A DNA stretch of 16,608 bases from Campylobacteraceae bacterium (GCA_027022775.1 JALVXO010000040.1:1-16608), one strand, 5' to 3'; numbered from the stretch's first letter, positions 1 to 8,333 are shown. Numbers and translations: made by a program. Notes: generated by a model from the sequence alone, not told the origin.

Positions 1-355
1 TAGAGTCTTTTATCTCTTTTAAGCACTCTCCAGGCAGAATGTAATTTCCTATTGTAAAAGATGCACCTAAATTAAAGGTAATATCTTTTTTTATAATTTT
101 AAGCATTTTATTTTCTGCCTGAATTACAGCAGCTTCAAGCTCTACAGCTATTTTATACAGCTCCTCCCCCGCACTTGTTAATTTAATGCCGCTTTTTTTG
201 CGTTCTACAAGTTTTGTATCAAGATAATTTTCCAAATATTTTATCTGTTGAGTTACCGCAGGCTGAGAGACTCCAAGTTTAGAAGATGCTTTAGAAAAAC
301 CGCGTTCCCTGACCACAATTAAAAAAGTTTCCAATTTCGAAAAATCTTTTAGCAA
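1..355 (-). CDS. LysR-family transcriptional regulator, N-terminal part (cut by window edge)
   Basis: The first 118 codons of a LysR-type regulator are present; the effector-binding remainder lies left of the window. Residues about 2-62 form the winged helix-turn-helix: a short helix with FSKLETFLIVV, then GFSKASSKLGVSQPAVTQQIKYLE, the signature recognition-helix region, then the wing LTSAGEELY. The effector domain begins near residue 90. The start is TTG at 355: an in-frame TAG lies four codons upstream, no ATG or GTG lies between, and a purine-rich AGGGGGA sits at the right distance. The gene is divergent from uvrD across a 445-base gap. LysR proteins usually regulate a neighbour or themselves, but the target is unknown here and uvrD would be an unusual one. 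Family call is firm; specific function is not assignable. Confidence 0.9.
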   Translation of the reverse strand, partial: MLKDFSKLETFLIVVRERGFSKASSKLGVSQPAVTQQIKYLENYLDTKLVERKKSGIKLTSAGEELYKIAVELEAAVIQAENKMLKIIKKDITFNLGASFTIGNYILPGECLKEIKDS

Positions 356-369
356 ACTGTCCCCCTAAT

Positions 370-382
370 ACCTTATAAAGGT
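370..382. promoter_or_regulatory. Candidate LysR self-regulation site (short inverted repeat)
   Basis: ACCTT-ATA-AAGGT is a perfect inverted repeat with 5-base arms, 15 bases upstream of the LysR start codon and embedded in AT-rich sequence. LysR regulators commonly bind such short dyads near their own promoters. Position and symmetry are the only evidence. Confidence 0.3.
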
Positions 383-770
383 TTATAATCATTTCTTATC
401 CAGGTTTTGCACAGTTAATTATTAATCTTTAGCAAACTGACTAATTTTGCTTAATTAGACTGCCAAATTCAATTTTTTTTTTAGCTTCCAAAGCCCAACA
501 GCCGCCAGCTTTAACAAACAGTCAATCTGTTCTGTGCATAACCTTGACTTATTGAATTCTCGTAATATTCTAGCATAATATTTCCTAATAGTTACTTATT
601 CTATTCATTAAATATATAAATAATTAAAGGTAATAGTAAGTTTTTATTATAAAATGCTACTTTTTTATACATAATATTCATGCCGCCGCTTCTATTTATA
701 AAATAACAGCAGTGCAAATTAACCAATATACCAGATACCCAGCTTAATAATAATTTAACAAATTAAAATG

Positions 771-776
771 TATAAT
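771..776 (+). promoter_or_regulatory. Putative -10 box for uvrD
   Basis: A perfect TATAAT lies 24 bases before the uvrD ATG. No -35 hexamer is evident; the upstream DNA is simply AT-rich, as is usual for housekeeping promoters in this phylum. Confidence 0.5.
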
Positions 777-800
777 ATCTATTAAAAAAAGAGTGCAGTT

Positions 801-2855
801 ATGTTAAATGAGCTAAACGAGGCGCAAAGAGAAGCCGCAACCCATATAGACGGACCGCTTTTGATATTGGCAGGCGCAGGAAGCGGAAAGACAAAAACAC
901 TTACCACCCGTTTAGCTTACCTTATAGGCGAAGTTGGCATAGACCCTTTAAACACCCTTACCCTCACATTTACCAATAAAGCCGCAGCAGAGATGCGAAA
1001 CAGGGCGCTTGCACTTATAGACCAAAATGCAAGTTCAATCCCGCTGCTTTGCACATTCCATAAATTCGGGCTGCTTTTTTTAAAATTCAATATCGAAAGG
1101 CTAAACCGCAAAAACACTTTTAATATAATAGACAGCGATGACCAAAAAAGGCTTGTTAAAGCGATAAGCAAAGATTTAAAAATCGAACTGCAGCCCTCAT
1201 TTTTAATAAGCGAAATTTCACGGTATAAAAATGCCCTGCTTGAACCGCACGAAGTTGAAGAGCGCGCCGAAATAAGCGATTATAAAAAGGCTGCAAAAGT
1301 TTTTACAGAGTATCAAAAGAGGCTGCTTGAGAATAATCTTGTAGATTTCGACGACCTGCTGGCGCTGACATATAAAATTTTGCTAGAAAATGAAGATTTG
1401 CGTAAAGAGACAAGCAACCGCTACCAATATATTATGGTAGATGAGTATCAAGATACAAATGAGTTGCAGTATCAGCTTCTTAAACTTTTAACAAGCGAGC
1501 ATAACAATATCTGCGTTGTAGGTGATGACGACCAGAGCATTTACGGCTGGCGCGGGGCGAATATACGCAATATTTTGGAGTTCCATAACCATTTTGAGGG
1601 AGCAAAAATTGTAAAACTTGAGATAAATTACCGCTCTACCCAGCAGATTTTGGATGTTGCAAACAGCCTTATAGAGCACAACCGCAAACGGCTTGGGAAA
1701 AAACTGGTAAGCCACATTGGGGAGGGCGAAGAGGTAAGGCTGCTCCACTCTATAGATGAAACATTTGAAGCAAAAGCGATTGCCAGCGAAATTAAAGAGT
1801 TAATCAGCCGGGGGGTCAACCCTAATGAGATTGCGGTGCTTTATAGAATAAATGCGCTTTCGCGCTCTTTAGAAGAGGGGTTTAACAAGGCGGGGCTGGC
1901 TTTTAAAATGATTGGCGGCATCCGCTTTTATGAGCGTGCAGAGATTAAAGATATTATAAGCTACTTAAGGGTTATCAGCAACAGCGACGACGACTTTTCG
2001 CTGCTGCGCATTATAAATAAGCCAAAAAGAGGCATAGGGGCTTCGAGCCTTGAAAAGATAAAAACATTTGCTGAAAATAAAAAAACTTCTATTTTCCAGG
2101 CATTAAGCGAAGCAAGCGATGATGAGCTGCACTCTATTTTAAGCAAAAAAGCGGTTAAAGCTGTAAAAGAGTTTATTGAAACCATAAAACTTTTGCAAAA
2201 AGAGAAAGAGCACCTTGGCGAAATGATAAACCTGTTTGATGAACACACAGGCTTGCGCGAATATTACGCTGCTATGGTGGACGGTTTTGAGAGGGTGCTA
2301 AATATCGATGAGTTTTACGGCTACTTTAGAGATGCAATTTTTAAAGATGAAGAGCTTACCTTAGAGAAATTTTTATCCGATATTGCTCTGCAGAGCGACC
2401 AAGACCAGGTAGAAAACAGTGCAGTTAACATTATGAGTGTGCACGCCTCTAAAGGGCTTGAGTTTGAGTATCTCTATGTTATCGGATTAGAAGAGGAGTT
2501 TTTTCCGATTGTCAGTGAGACAACAGATATAGAAGAGGAGCGCCGCTTAGCTTATGTGGCATTTACCAGGGCAAAAAAACGGCTGACGCTTTGCTACATA
2601 GACAGCCGCTTTTACAAAGGTCAAAGAAAACAGGTTAAAAAAAGCCGCTTTTTGGGAGAAGCGGGGCTTATTAAAAATGAAAGCCTAAAAGTAACCAAAA
2701 GCTCAAGTTTCAAACGCGGCGACCTTGTAAAACACAAAATTTTCGGAATAGGCCGCGTCCAAGAGGTAAGCAAAAGCGGAAAAGATTACAAATTAAAAAT
2801 AAATTTCGGCGGCAATAAAAAAGAGATTTTAAGCTCATTTGTTGAACCGATTTGA
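801..2855 (+). CDS. uvrD: UvrD/PcrA-type superfamily 1 DNA helicase
   Basis: This is an ATP-dependent 3'-5' DNA helicase of superfamily 1A that would act in excision/mismatch repair or replication restart. All motifs are visible: Q motif near residues 5-13, Walker A AGAGSGKT at 24-31, Walker B VDEYQDTN at 213-220, motif III GDDDQSIYGWRGA at 241-253, motif IV INYRS at 275-279, motif V VNIMSVHASKGLEF near 542-555, and motif VI RRLAYVAFTRAKKR near 581-594. The last 50 residues resemble the Tudor-like tail of PcrA/UvrD (GDLVKHKIFGIGRV), which favours UvrD/PcrA over Rep. The length of 684 residues is normal and no motif is degraded. The ATG has only a weak GAG-type ribosome site. The gene stands alone, divergent from the LysR gene and convergent with murG. 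Confidence 0.95.
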   Translation: MLNELNEAQREAATHIDGPLLILAGAGSGKTKTLTTRLAYLIGEVGIDPLNTLTLTFTNKAAAEMRNRALALIDQNASSIPLLCTFHKFGLLFLKFNIERLNRKNTFNIIDSDDQKRLVKAISKDLKIELQPSFLISEISRYKNALLEPHEVEERAEISDYKKAAKVFTEYQKRLLENNLVDFDDLLALTYKILLENEDLRKETSNRYQYIMVDEYQDTNELQYQLLKLLTSEHNNICVVGDDDQSIYGWRGANIRNILEFHNHFEGAKIVKLEINYRSTQQILDVANSLIEHNRKRLGKKLVSHIGEGEEVRLLHSIDETFEAKAIASEIKELISRGVNPNEIAVLYRINALSRSLEEGFNKAGLAFKMIGGIRFYERAEIKDIISYLRVISNSDDDFSLLRIINKPKRGIGASSLEKIKTFAENKKTSIFQALSEASDDELHSILSKKAVKAVKEFIETIKLLQKEKEHLGEMINLFDEHTGLREYYAAMVDGFERVLNIDEFYGYFRDAIFKDEELTLEKFLSDIALQSDQDQVENSAVNIMSVHASKGLEFEYLYVIGLEEEFFPIVSETTDIEEERRLAYVAFTRAKKRLTLCYIDSRFYKGQRKQVKKSRFLGEAGLIKNESLKVTKSSSFKRGDLVKHKIFGIGRVQEVSKSGKDYKLKINFGGNKKEILSSFVEPI

Positions 2856-2882
2856 TTTTTAGGGTTAAAATAAGAACGCCGT

Positions 2883-2904
2883 CATTCCCGCGAAAGCGAG
2901 AGTG
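2883..2904. repeat. REP-like hairpin
   Basis: CATTCCCGC-GAAA-GCGAGAGTG forms a 9-base stem, with two G-T wobble positions, closed by a GAAA tetraloop. It sits just after uvrD and resembles the widely scattered extragenic palindromes with a CATTCCCGCGAAAGCG core. There is a single copy in this window. Confidence 0.5.
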
Positions 2905-2934
2905 CGCAAAAAGTCCAAAATATTTGCCTTAATC

Positions 2935-3006
2935 GTCATTCTGAGCGTAGCGAAGAATCTCGATAATACCGACGTAAATTAGATTCTTCGCTTCGCTCAG
3001 AATAAC
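2935..3006. repeat. Extragenic palindromic repeat, copy 1
   Basis: The 26-base arm at 2935-2960 (core CTGAGCGTAGCGAAGAATCT) is repeated in inverted orientation at 2981-3006 with 24 of 26 positions matching and a 20-base loop. A decayed copy of the same element lies at 12256-12368. The arm resembles the dispersed GTCATTCTGAGCG...GAAGAATCT repeat common in bacterial intergenic DNA. It lies between the convergent uvrD and murG genes. Confidence 0.8.
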
Positions 3007-3032
3007 AAAAAGTCTAAATTACAGACTTTTTT
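3007..3032. terminator. Candidate bidirectional terminator between uvrD and murG
   Basis: AAAAAGTCT (3007-3015) and AGACTTTTT (3023-3031) make a perfect 9-base stem with a 7-base loop and end in T runs on both strands. The genes on either side converge on it. The stem is AT-rich, so its strength is uncertain. Confidence 0.55.
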
Positions 3033-3150
3033 CATAGTCTCTATGGCTAGTCCTTCCAGTGCTTGCACTCTCTTTGAGAAAAATCTGCCTTGTCTTTGAA
3101 CGAAATTGTTGCATCAAAAATTAAGACTATTTATTGGTGCGATAATAAAT

Positions 3151-4161
3151 TTACTCCAGACTTTCTAAAAGTTTAGCAATCTCTTTGGCTCCGTTTGGGT
3201 TGTTTAATTTTAAAAGTTTTTGGCTCATCTCTTTTAAGTTTATATTATCTAAAATATCAAGCACTTTTTTTACATTAAGTTCATTTTCGCGCAAAAGAAA
3301 TGCTGCTCCTTCGTCAACTAAAAATTTGGCATTATAATATTGGTGGTCGCCGGCAGCGTAAGGGTAAGGAATAAAAAGAGCGGGCAGGCCGTTTGCTGCC
3401 AGTTCCCAAAGGGTTGATGCGCCGGCTCTGGCTATTGCAAAGTCAGCTTTTGCCATAATTTGTGGCATCTCTTTGGTAAAACCGAAAACCTCCGCATCTA
3501 TACCCATTTTTTCATACTCTTTTTTAACATTTTCTAAATGCTTTACGCCTGCTTGGTGGTATATTTTAATCCCTCTTCTGTTTAGTTCGGGTGCAATTTT
3601 AAGGGTAAACTCATTTAACGCTTTTGCCCCTTGCGAACCGCCGCTTATTAAAATGGTTTTTAACTTTTCCCTTCTCCTGCTTAAATTGAAAAAGATCTCT
3701 TTTACAGGGTAAGCCTTTATTGGCGAATTTTCATCATAACTGGAAATAAAATATTTTGCAAAGGGGCGCAAAAGCCTGTTTAAGCTTCCAACTGCCGCAT
3801 TTTGCTCATGAATTACAAGAGGTATTCCGCTTAAAATCGCTGCTATGGATGCAGGAGCGGCAGAGTATCCGCCTACACTGAAAACTACTTTAGCGTTATG
3901 TTCTTTCAGTAGCGCCCTTGTCTGCCACGCCTGTTTAAAAATTTGCAAAAGGGCAAAAATTTTGCCAAGCTTCCCTTTATCCATAACCCCCTGAGAGTCC
4001 AAAAAATATGTTGCTGCAAAGCTTTTGTTGTTTTCAAACCAAACTCTATCTTGCCCTTTGGTAGAGCCTATATAAACAATTTCGCTTTTTAAATTGTCTT
4101 TAATTGCTGCAACAATTGCCAAATGTCCGCCTGTTCCGCCGCCTGTTAAAATTATACTCAC
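3151..4161 (-). CDS. murG: MurG, UDP-GlcNAc:undecaprenyl-PP-MurNAc-pentapeptide GlcNAc transferase
   Basis: MurG adds GlcNAc to lipid I to make lipid II on the cytoplasmic face of the inner membrane, the last cytosolic step of peptidoglycan precursor synthesis. The two-domain GT-B fold is recognisable: the glycine loop TGGGTGGH at residues 6-13, SVGGYSAAP near 95-103, HEQN at 118-121, the second glycine loop ISGGSQGAKALNE at 172-184, and the nucleotide-sugar site ARAGASTLWELAANGLPAL in the C-domain. The length of 336 residues is slightly shorter than in E. coli. The start is GTG, overlapping the ftsW stop as GTGA, with AAAAGG seven bases upstream, so translation is probably coupled to ftsW. 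The product passes lipid II on to septal synthesis, which fits the ftsW neighbour. Confidence 0.96.
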   Translation of the reverse strand: MSIILTGGGTGGHLAIVAAIKDNLKSEIVYIGSTKGQDRVWFENNKSFAATYFLDSQGVMDKGKLGKIFALLQIFKQAWQTRALLKEHNAKVVFSVGGYSAAPASIAAILSGIPLVIHEQNAAVGSLNRLLRPFAKYFISSYDENSPIKAYPVKEIFFNLSRRREKLKTILISGGSQGAKALNEFTLKIAPELNRRGIKIYHQAGVKHLENVKKEYEKMGIDAEVFGFTKEMPQIMAKADFAIARAGASTLWELAANGLPALFIPYPYAAGDHQYYNAKFLVDEGAAFLLRENELNVKKVLDILDNINLKEMSQKLLKLNNPNGAKEIAKLLESLE

Positions 4162-5306
4162 TTTTTAACCTTTTTAGATAGCATTAAAACCATTCCGATA
4201 CCTATGCAGGTAGCAATTATCTGTGAACCGCCGTAACTTAAAAGCGGCACAGCGATGCCTTTAATAGGAATGAGCCCGCTAATTCCGTAAGCGTTTATAA
4301 TAAAGCTTAAAAAAATTGTAACAGCAACGCCGTAAACAAAATATTTATGCATTGGACGGTTCAATTTTGAAGCAATTTCAAACATTCTAAAAATAATGTA
4401 AAAAATCAGCCCAACTATAGCCAAAAGCCCAAGATACCCAATCTCTTCAGAAAGCCCCGCCAAAACAAAATCGGTGTGAACTTCGCTTAAAAAACCCAAT
4501 TTATACTGCCCTTCGCCTAAACCCTGCCCTAAAATACCGCCGTTTTTTATAGCATTTAAAGAGTTGGTTATATGGAGCGGAACTGCAGTATCGTGAATTT
4601 TCATGCTTTCTGGTAAAAAAGGGATACTCTCTTGAATGCCTGCCCACCACCCTTTAAAGCGGTGCAGCCTGTGGGGTGCAATTTTAATTAAAACAACAAA
4701 AAGCGCTGCAAATGAAACCAATATTGTTAAAAAAAACCTTTTAGAGCGGCCGCTTAGCCAAAGCAGAGCCATTAATACACCAGATATTACAACAACCTGC
4801 CCCATATCTTTCTGTCCGATTGCGATTATTCCAATTGCAACAATAAGAAGCATAAAATATGGAATAACGGCAAAGAACTCTTTTGTTATACTATTTTCAT
4901 TAAGATGATTTTTAGCTTTGCGTGCCAGTGACCAAGAAAGAAAAAAGACAAAGCCATATTTAAAATACTCTGTCGGCGCTACAGAAAAAGAGCCTATTTT
5001 AATCCATCTTTTAGCCCCCAAAACCGCTTTCACATAAGTTTCAGGCAAAAAAAGCATTAATACAATTGCAAAAAAAGAGCCTACAAAAAGCAGAAATCCA
5101 AACGGTGTAAAGACTCTGTTTACATTAAATTTAGAAACTATCGTCATTAAAACAATACCCAGCACAACCGCAATAAGCTGCCGTTTTAAAAAAGCGTATT
5201 TTGGCGCTCCAAAATAGATTGTGGGGAAAATAGAAAGCGAATATACAGATATTAAAGATATAAAAAGCAGAGCCACTGTTGAGATGTAAAGCTTTCTATC
5301 AATCAA
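4158..5306 (-). CDS. ftsW: FtsW, SEDS-family septal peptidoglycan glycosyltransferase
   Basis: This is a polytopic inner-membrane protein of the SEDS family with about ten hydrophobic segments over 382 residues. FtsW polymerises lipid II at the division site together with FtsI. Family signatures are visible: APTEYFKY in the first third, GQKDMGQ, then HRLHRFKGWW, the long loop with GQGLGEGQYKLGFLSEVHTDFVLAGLSEEIGYLG, and the final GLIPIKGIAVPLLSYGGS. The loop, the murG linkage and the divergent ftsI support FtsW over RodA. The start is TTG: an in-frame TAA lies directly upstream (5310-5312) and AAAGG precedes it by seven bases. It is the first gene of a two-gene ftsW-murG unit. Confidence 0.94.
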   Translation of the reverse strand: MIDRKLYISTVALLFISLISVYSLSIFPTIYFGAPKYAFLKRQLIAVVLGIVLMTIVSKFNVNRVFTPFGFLLFVGSFFAIVLMLFLPETYVKAVLGAKRWIKIGSFSVAPTEYFKYGFVFFLSWSLARKAKNHLNENSITKEFFAVIPYFMLLIVAIGIIAIGQKDMGQVVVISGVLMALLWLSGRSKRFFLTILVSFAALFVVLIKIAPHRLHRFKGWWAGIQESIPFLPESMKIHDTAVPLHITNSLNAIKNGGILGQGLGEGQYKLGFLSEVHTDFVLAGLSEEIGYLGLLAIVGLIFYIIFRMFEIASKLNRPMHKYFVYGVAVTIFLSFIINAYGISGLIPIKGIAVPLLSYGGSQIIATCIGIGMVLMLSKKVKK

Positions 5307-5411
5307 TTTTTAACCTTTTTTTACATTTTATTATGTAATGATACTATTTTTTTATTAATTAGTATTAAAATTATGATATTATTACAGATATTTTTTAATT
5401 TTGAGGCGCGG

Positions 5412-7409
5412 ATGGATAAAACTATTGACAGCAAAGAGATTATAACTATAGGAAAAAGAGCTAAAATAATAGCTATAATAATTTTAATTTTAATATCTGT
5501 TTTTTTAATCAGAATGTTTTTTGTCTCTGTCAGCGGAAATAAAAATACAATAAAAACAATTGAAGTCAAAGACAGGGCTTTAAGGGGCAGCATTATCTCA
5601 AGCGACGGATATACAATCAGCCGTTCTATTAAAAGTTACAGTGCTTCAATCCATACAGCATATTTAGACCCAAAGAAAAAAGAGTTTTTCTTAAAACTTT
5701 TTAGCATTTATACCAATATTCCTGTAAGCGAATTAAAAAAGAGATTTTACGACAAAAAAGGCAATCCAAAAAAAGGCTGGATTGTTTTGGATGATAATAT
5801 CGATGCAAAAACAGCAATTTACTTAAAAGAATTAAAATATAAACTTAACCGTTTTAAAGTTTTTAAAGCGCGCGGAATTAATAAAAACTTCTATTACGGC
5901 TTGACAATAAGCGAAAAAGGGGAGAGCCGCGAATATCCGCTAAAAGAGGCGATGTCTCCGATTCTTGGATATACCAGAAAAGTTGAAAAAGATAATTACA
6001 CCCATATTGTGGGCTATAACGGCATAGAAAAGTTTTACGAAAAGTACCTGAATAAAAAAGTAGACGGCTATATAAATGGAAAAAGGGATGCAATAGGATA
6101 TGTTATTCAGGATAAAAACACTAAATATAAACGGCGCCAGGATGGGTATGATGTAGTGCTTAACATCTCTTTGGGGCTGCAAAAAACATTGGATGCAATT
6201 TTGGATGAGTATAAGCAAAAATTGAATGCAAAAGAGATTATTGCAGCAGTTATGCGTTCAAAAGATTCCAAAATTTTAGCAATAACTTCAAGCAACCGCT
6301 ACGACCCTCTAAATATTAAACCGGACGAAATAGAAAATCTGCAGCCTAAAGCTACAACTTACCCTTATGAGCCCGGTTCTGTGTTAAAGCCTATAAGTTA
6401 TGCAATAGCGCTAGAGCATGGGGTTGTTACGCCAGATACAGTTATAAACACTTACGGCGGAAAGATGTACATAGGGCGCTTTAAAATTACCGATGATGAA
6501 CCCGAAGCAGCGCTAACTGCCCAAAATATCATAGTAAAATCATCAAATATTGGAATTACACAAATTGTCTGGAAGCTTAAAACAAAAGATTTTAGAGACG
6601 GCTTAATTAAATTTGGGCTAGGACCTCAAAAAAGCGGTATTGATATCGGCAAAGAGGCTACTGGAAGAATCTACTCTTATGCCAAACTGACGCATAAAAT
6701 TAACCGTGCAACCACAGCTTACGGTTACGGCATAACTGCTACATTTGCACAGCTTTTAAAGGCGTATAATGTGTTTAATAACGGCGGGGTCTCTTACACG
6801 CCGCGGGCGGTAAATTATGTAACGCCAAACTCTAAAGATAAATATTATGTAAAAAAAGATTATACAGTAATAAAGCCTATATCTCCAGAAACTGCCAAAA
6901 TGGTTAAGCAGGCGCTTATTGCAGTTGTTAAATACGGAACCGGTAAAAAAGCGATAACCCAGGGGCTGGAGGTCGGCGGCAAAACCGGAACAGCAATGAT
7001 TCCAGAACACGGACATTATGTAAAAAGATACCGCACAAGTTTTTACGGTTTTGCAAATGACAGTTACGGACATAAATATACTATAGGTGTTATGGTAATA
7101 GAGCCCGATTATATCCATCACTTCGCTTCAAGCAGCGCTGTACCGGTATTTAAAGAGATTGTAAACGCTATGATAGACAGAGGCATGCTAAAACCGGATC
7201 TTACAAAAATGCAAAAAATTGAACAAGAGCGCCAAAAAGAGCAGAGAGAAAATATTATAAAATTAAAACAGCAGCAGAGAGCAAAAGAGCTTAAAGAGAA
7301 GTTAAGAAAAGAGAGGGAAAAAGTTATCACCAAAGAGCGTAAAGCAAAAAAAAGAAGAAAACCAAAGCTGAAAATCGCACCTCCACCGTCAGAACCAGAT
7401 CTGTTTTAA
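5412..7409 (+). CDS. ftsI: FtsI (PBP3), septal class B penicillin-binding transpeptidase
   Basis: FtsI cross-links septal peptidoglycan in the periplasm as partner of FtsW, encoded divergently next door. Residues 18-40 form the single N-terminal membrane anchor, followed by the dimerisation/pedestal region beginning RGSIISSDG. The transpeptidase domain has the three active-site motifs: S323-V-L-K326 (with the nucleophilic serine), S377-S-N379 and K524-T-G-T527. The ATG at 5412 is preferred because GAGG lies five bases before it; an upstream in-frame start at 5373 would add 13 residues without a good ribosome site. The protein has 665 residues and ends in an unusual tail of about 65 residues, very rich in K, E, R and Q and probably helical, closing with a basic stretch and APPPSEPDLF. 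The 3' end overlaps recR by 4 bases, tail to tail. PBP2 (MrdA) is the alternative but fits the pedestal sequence and context less well. Confidence 0.93.
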   Translation: MDKTIDSKEIITIGKRAKIIAIIILILISVFLIRMFFVSVSGNKNTIKTIEVKDRALRGSIISSDGYTISRSIKSYSASIHTAYLDPKKKEFFLKLFSIYTNIPVSELKKRFYDKKGNPKKGWIVLDDNIDAKTAIYLKELKYKLNRFKVFKARGINKNFYYGLTISEKGESREYPLKEAMSPILGYTRKVEKDNYTHIVGYNGIEKFYEKYLNKKVDGYINGKRDAIGYVIQDKNTKYKRRQDGYDVVLNISLGLQKTLDAILDEYKQKLNAKEIIAAVMRSKDSKILAITSSNRYDPLNIKPDEIENLQPKATTYPYEPGSVLKPISYAIALEHGVVTPDTVINTYGGKMYIGRFKITDDEPEAALTAQNIIVKSSNIGITQIVWKLKTKDFRDGLIKFGLGPQKSGIDIGKEATGRIYSYAKLTHKINRATTAYGYGITATFAQLLKAYNVFNNGGVSYTPRAVNYVTPNSKDKYYVKKDYTVIKPISPETAKMVKQALIAVVKYGTGKKAITQGLEVGGKTGTAMIPEHGHYVKRYRTSFYGFANDSYGHKYTIGVMVIEPDYIHHFASSSAVPVFKEIVNAMIDRGMLKPDLTKMQKIEQERQKEQRENIIKLKQQQRAKELKEKLRKEREKVITKERKAKKRRKPKLKIAPPPSEPDLF

Positions 7410-7972
7410 ATAGAAACCCTATCCTCAATCGCCCGCGCAAGAGAGAGTGTATCTACATTTTCAAGCGAAATACCGGTTGGCACTCCCTGGGCTATTTTTG
7501 TGAAGTTTAAGTTTAAATCTTCAAGCTGGCTCTCGATATAAAGTATCATAGTATCGCTTGCAACAGATGGAGTAAAAGCAAAAATAACCTCCTCTACCCC
7601 TTTTAAAGCATCGCGCAAATGGGTTAAATCGAAACTGTCTATATCGCTCAAGACATAATACAATCCATCATATTGCCCCGCCTGCTCTATTGTTAAAATA
7701 TCTTTGGCACTCTCTACAATGCAAATTTTACTTTTATCTCTTGCAGGGTCGCTGCATATTGCACAAAGTTCATCTTCACTTAAATTATGGCATTTTGTGC
7801 ATCTTCTTATACTCTCAACCGCATGCTCAATTGCATGTGAAAGTTTCATACCCTCAAAAGAGCCCTCTGTTACAATATAATATGCAAGCTTAAGGGCACT
7901 TTTTTGGCCGATTCCAGGCAGAGAGTTAAACGCCTCTACCAAATTTTTAAACGGTTCTAAACTATTTTTCAT
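7406..7972 (-). CDS. recR: RecR, recombination mediator protein
   Basis: RecR acts with RecF/RecO to load RecA on gapped DNA. At 188 residues it has the usual layout: helix-hairpin-helix FNSLPGIGQKSALKLA (15-30), a four-cysteine zinc site (C58, C61, C70, C73), then a Toprim domain starting ICIVESAKDI (83-92) with acidic YYVLSDIDSFD and the Walker-like ending GVPTGISLENVDTLSLARAI. The start ATG lies inside the end of the Dabb gene (11-base overlap) and lacks a clear ribosome site, so translation is probably coupled. The stop overlaps the convergent ftsI end. Confidence 0.96.
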   Translation of the reverse strand: MKNSLEPFKNLVEAFNSLPGIGQKSALKLAYYIVTEGSFEGMKLSHAIEHAVESIRRCTKCHNLSEDELCAICSDPARDKSKICIVESAKDILTIEQAGQYDGLYYVLSDIDSFDLTHLRDALKGVEEVIFAFTPSVASDTMILYIESQLEDLNLNFTKIAQGVPTGISLENVDTLSLARAIEDRVSI

Positions 7973-8252
7973 AATCTACAACTTTTGTGTATTCTCCAAG
8001 TTCTCTTATAACTTTAACAGCCTCCAAATGGGCAGGATGGGTTGCATAAATTTCAAGCCCCTCTTTAGCATCAAAAGTTGCGGTTAAAACCAAATCCATT
8101 GCTCTATCGCTGGATTTAAAATTAATTCCAACCTCCATACTGTTTAAAGGTTCTATTTTTTCAACCAGCTCTTCAAGCATTTTTTTTACACTTAAAATCT
8201 GCTCTTTTGACACACCCTCTTTGAACTTTATCATTACAATGTGAACTATCAT
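7962..8252 (-). CDS. Dabb-domain (stress-responsive A/B barrel) small protein
   Basis: This 96-residue protein matches the dimeric alpha/beta-barrel Dabb fold: it opens with VHIVMIKFKEGVS, has a helix rich in E and K, a central strand DLVLTATFDAKEGLEIYATHPAHLEAVKVI, and ends TKVVDYE. The YATHPAHLE block is the usual Dabb signature. Functions in this family vary and none can be assigned. It is the first gene of a two-gene unit with recR, preceded by GGAG eight bases from the ATG and a TATAAT on the minus strand at 8277-8282. It is divergent from dnaJ. Confidence 0.85.
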   Translation of the reverse strand: MIVHIVMIKFKEGVSKEQILSVKKMLEELVEKIEPLNSMEVGINFKSSDRAMDLVLTATFDAKEGLEIYATHPAHLEAVKVIRELGEYTKVVDYEK

Positions 8253-8333
8253 AATTTAACTCCATAATTTTCCATAATTATATAATTATTGTGATAAAAT
8301 TACGCACTAAAACTATTTTTAAGGATTGCCTAG
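8253..8333. promoter_or_regulatory. Divergent promoter region, Dabb-recR / dnaJ
   Basis: The 81-base spacer contains the AT-only palindrome ATAATTATATAATTAT (8274-8289). It supplies a minus-strand TATAAT (8277-8282) for the Dabb-recR unit. On the plus strand GATAAAAT (8293-8300) is a possible -10 for dnaJ. The dnaJ ribosome site AAGGA is at 8321-8325. No CIRCE element is visible. Confidence 0.45.

Larger units (their letters stand above)
361..800. other. Divergent intergenic region, LysR/uvrD
   Basis: This is a gap of about 440 bases, mostly very AT-rich, with no convincing gene. On the minus strand, 455-545 is GC-richer than its surroundings and open in two frames, but has no ATG start and no recognisable protein; it may be a gene remnant. 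The right end holds the presumed uvrD promoter. Confidence 0.6.

Noticed and set aside
3033..3110. Signal recognition particle RNA on the minus strand
   Set aside because: AAGGCAGA and GGAAGGA fragments occur, but in the wrong order and without the conserved GGUCCGGAAGGAAGCAGCC core.
5373..5411. An upstream start for ftsI adding 13 residues
   Set aside because: There is no ribosome site there, whereas GAGG stands five bases before the ATG at 5412.
5878..7333. Several antisense reading frames within ftsI (and similar ones in uvrD and the cas10-like gene)
   Set aside because: They lie opposite well-supported genes, have biased composition and no recognisable motifs or ribosome sites.
8253..8333. 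CIRCE heat-shock operator before dnaJ
   Set aside because: No TTAGCACTC-N9-GAGTGCTAA or close variant is present.
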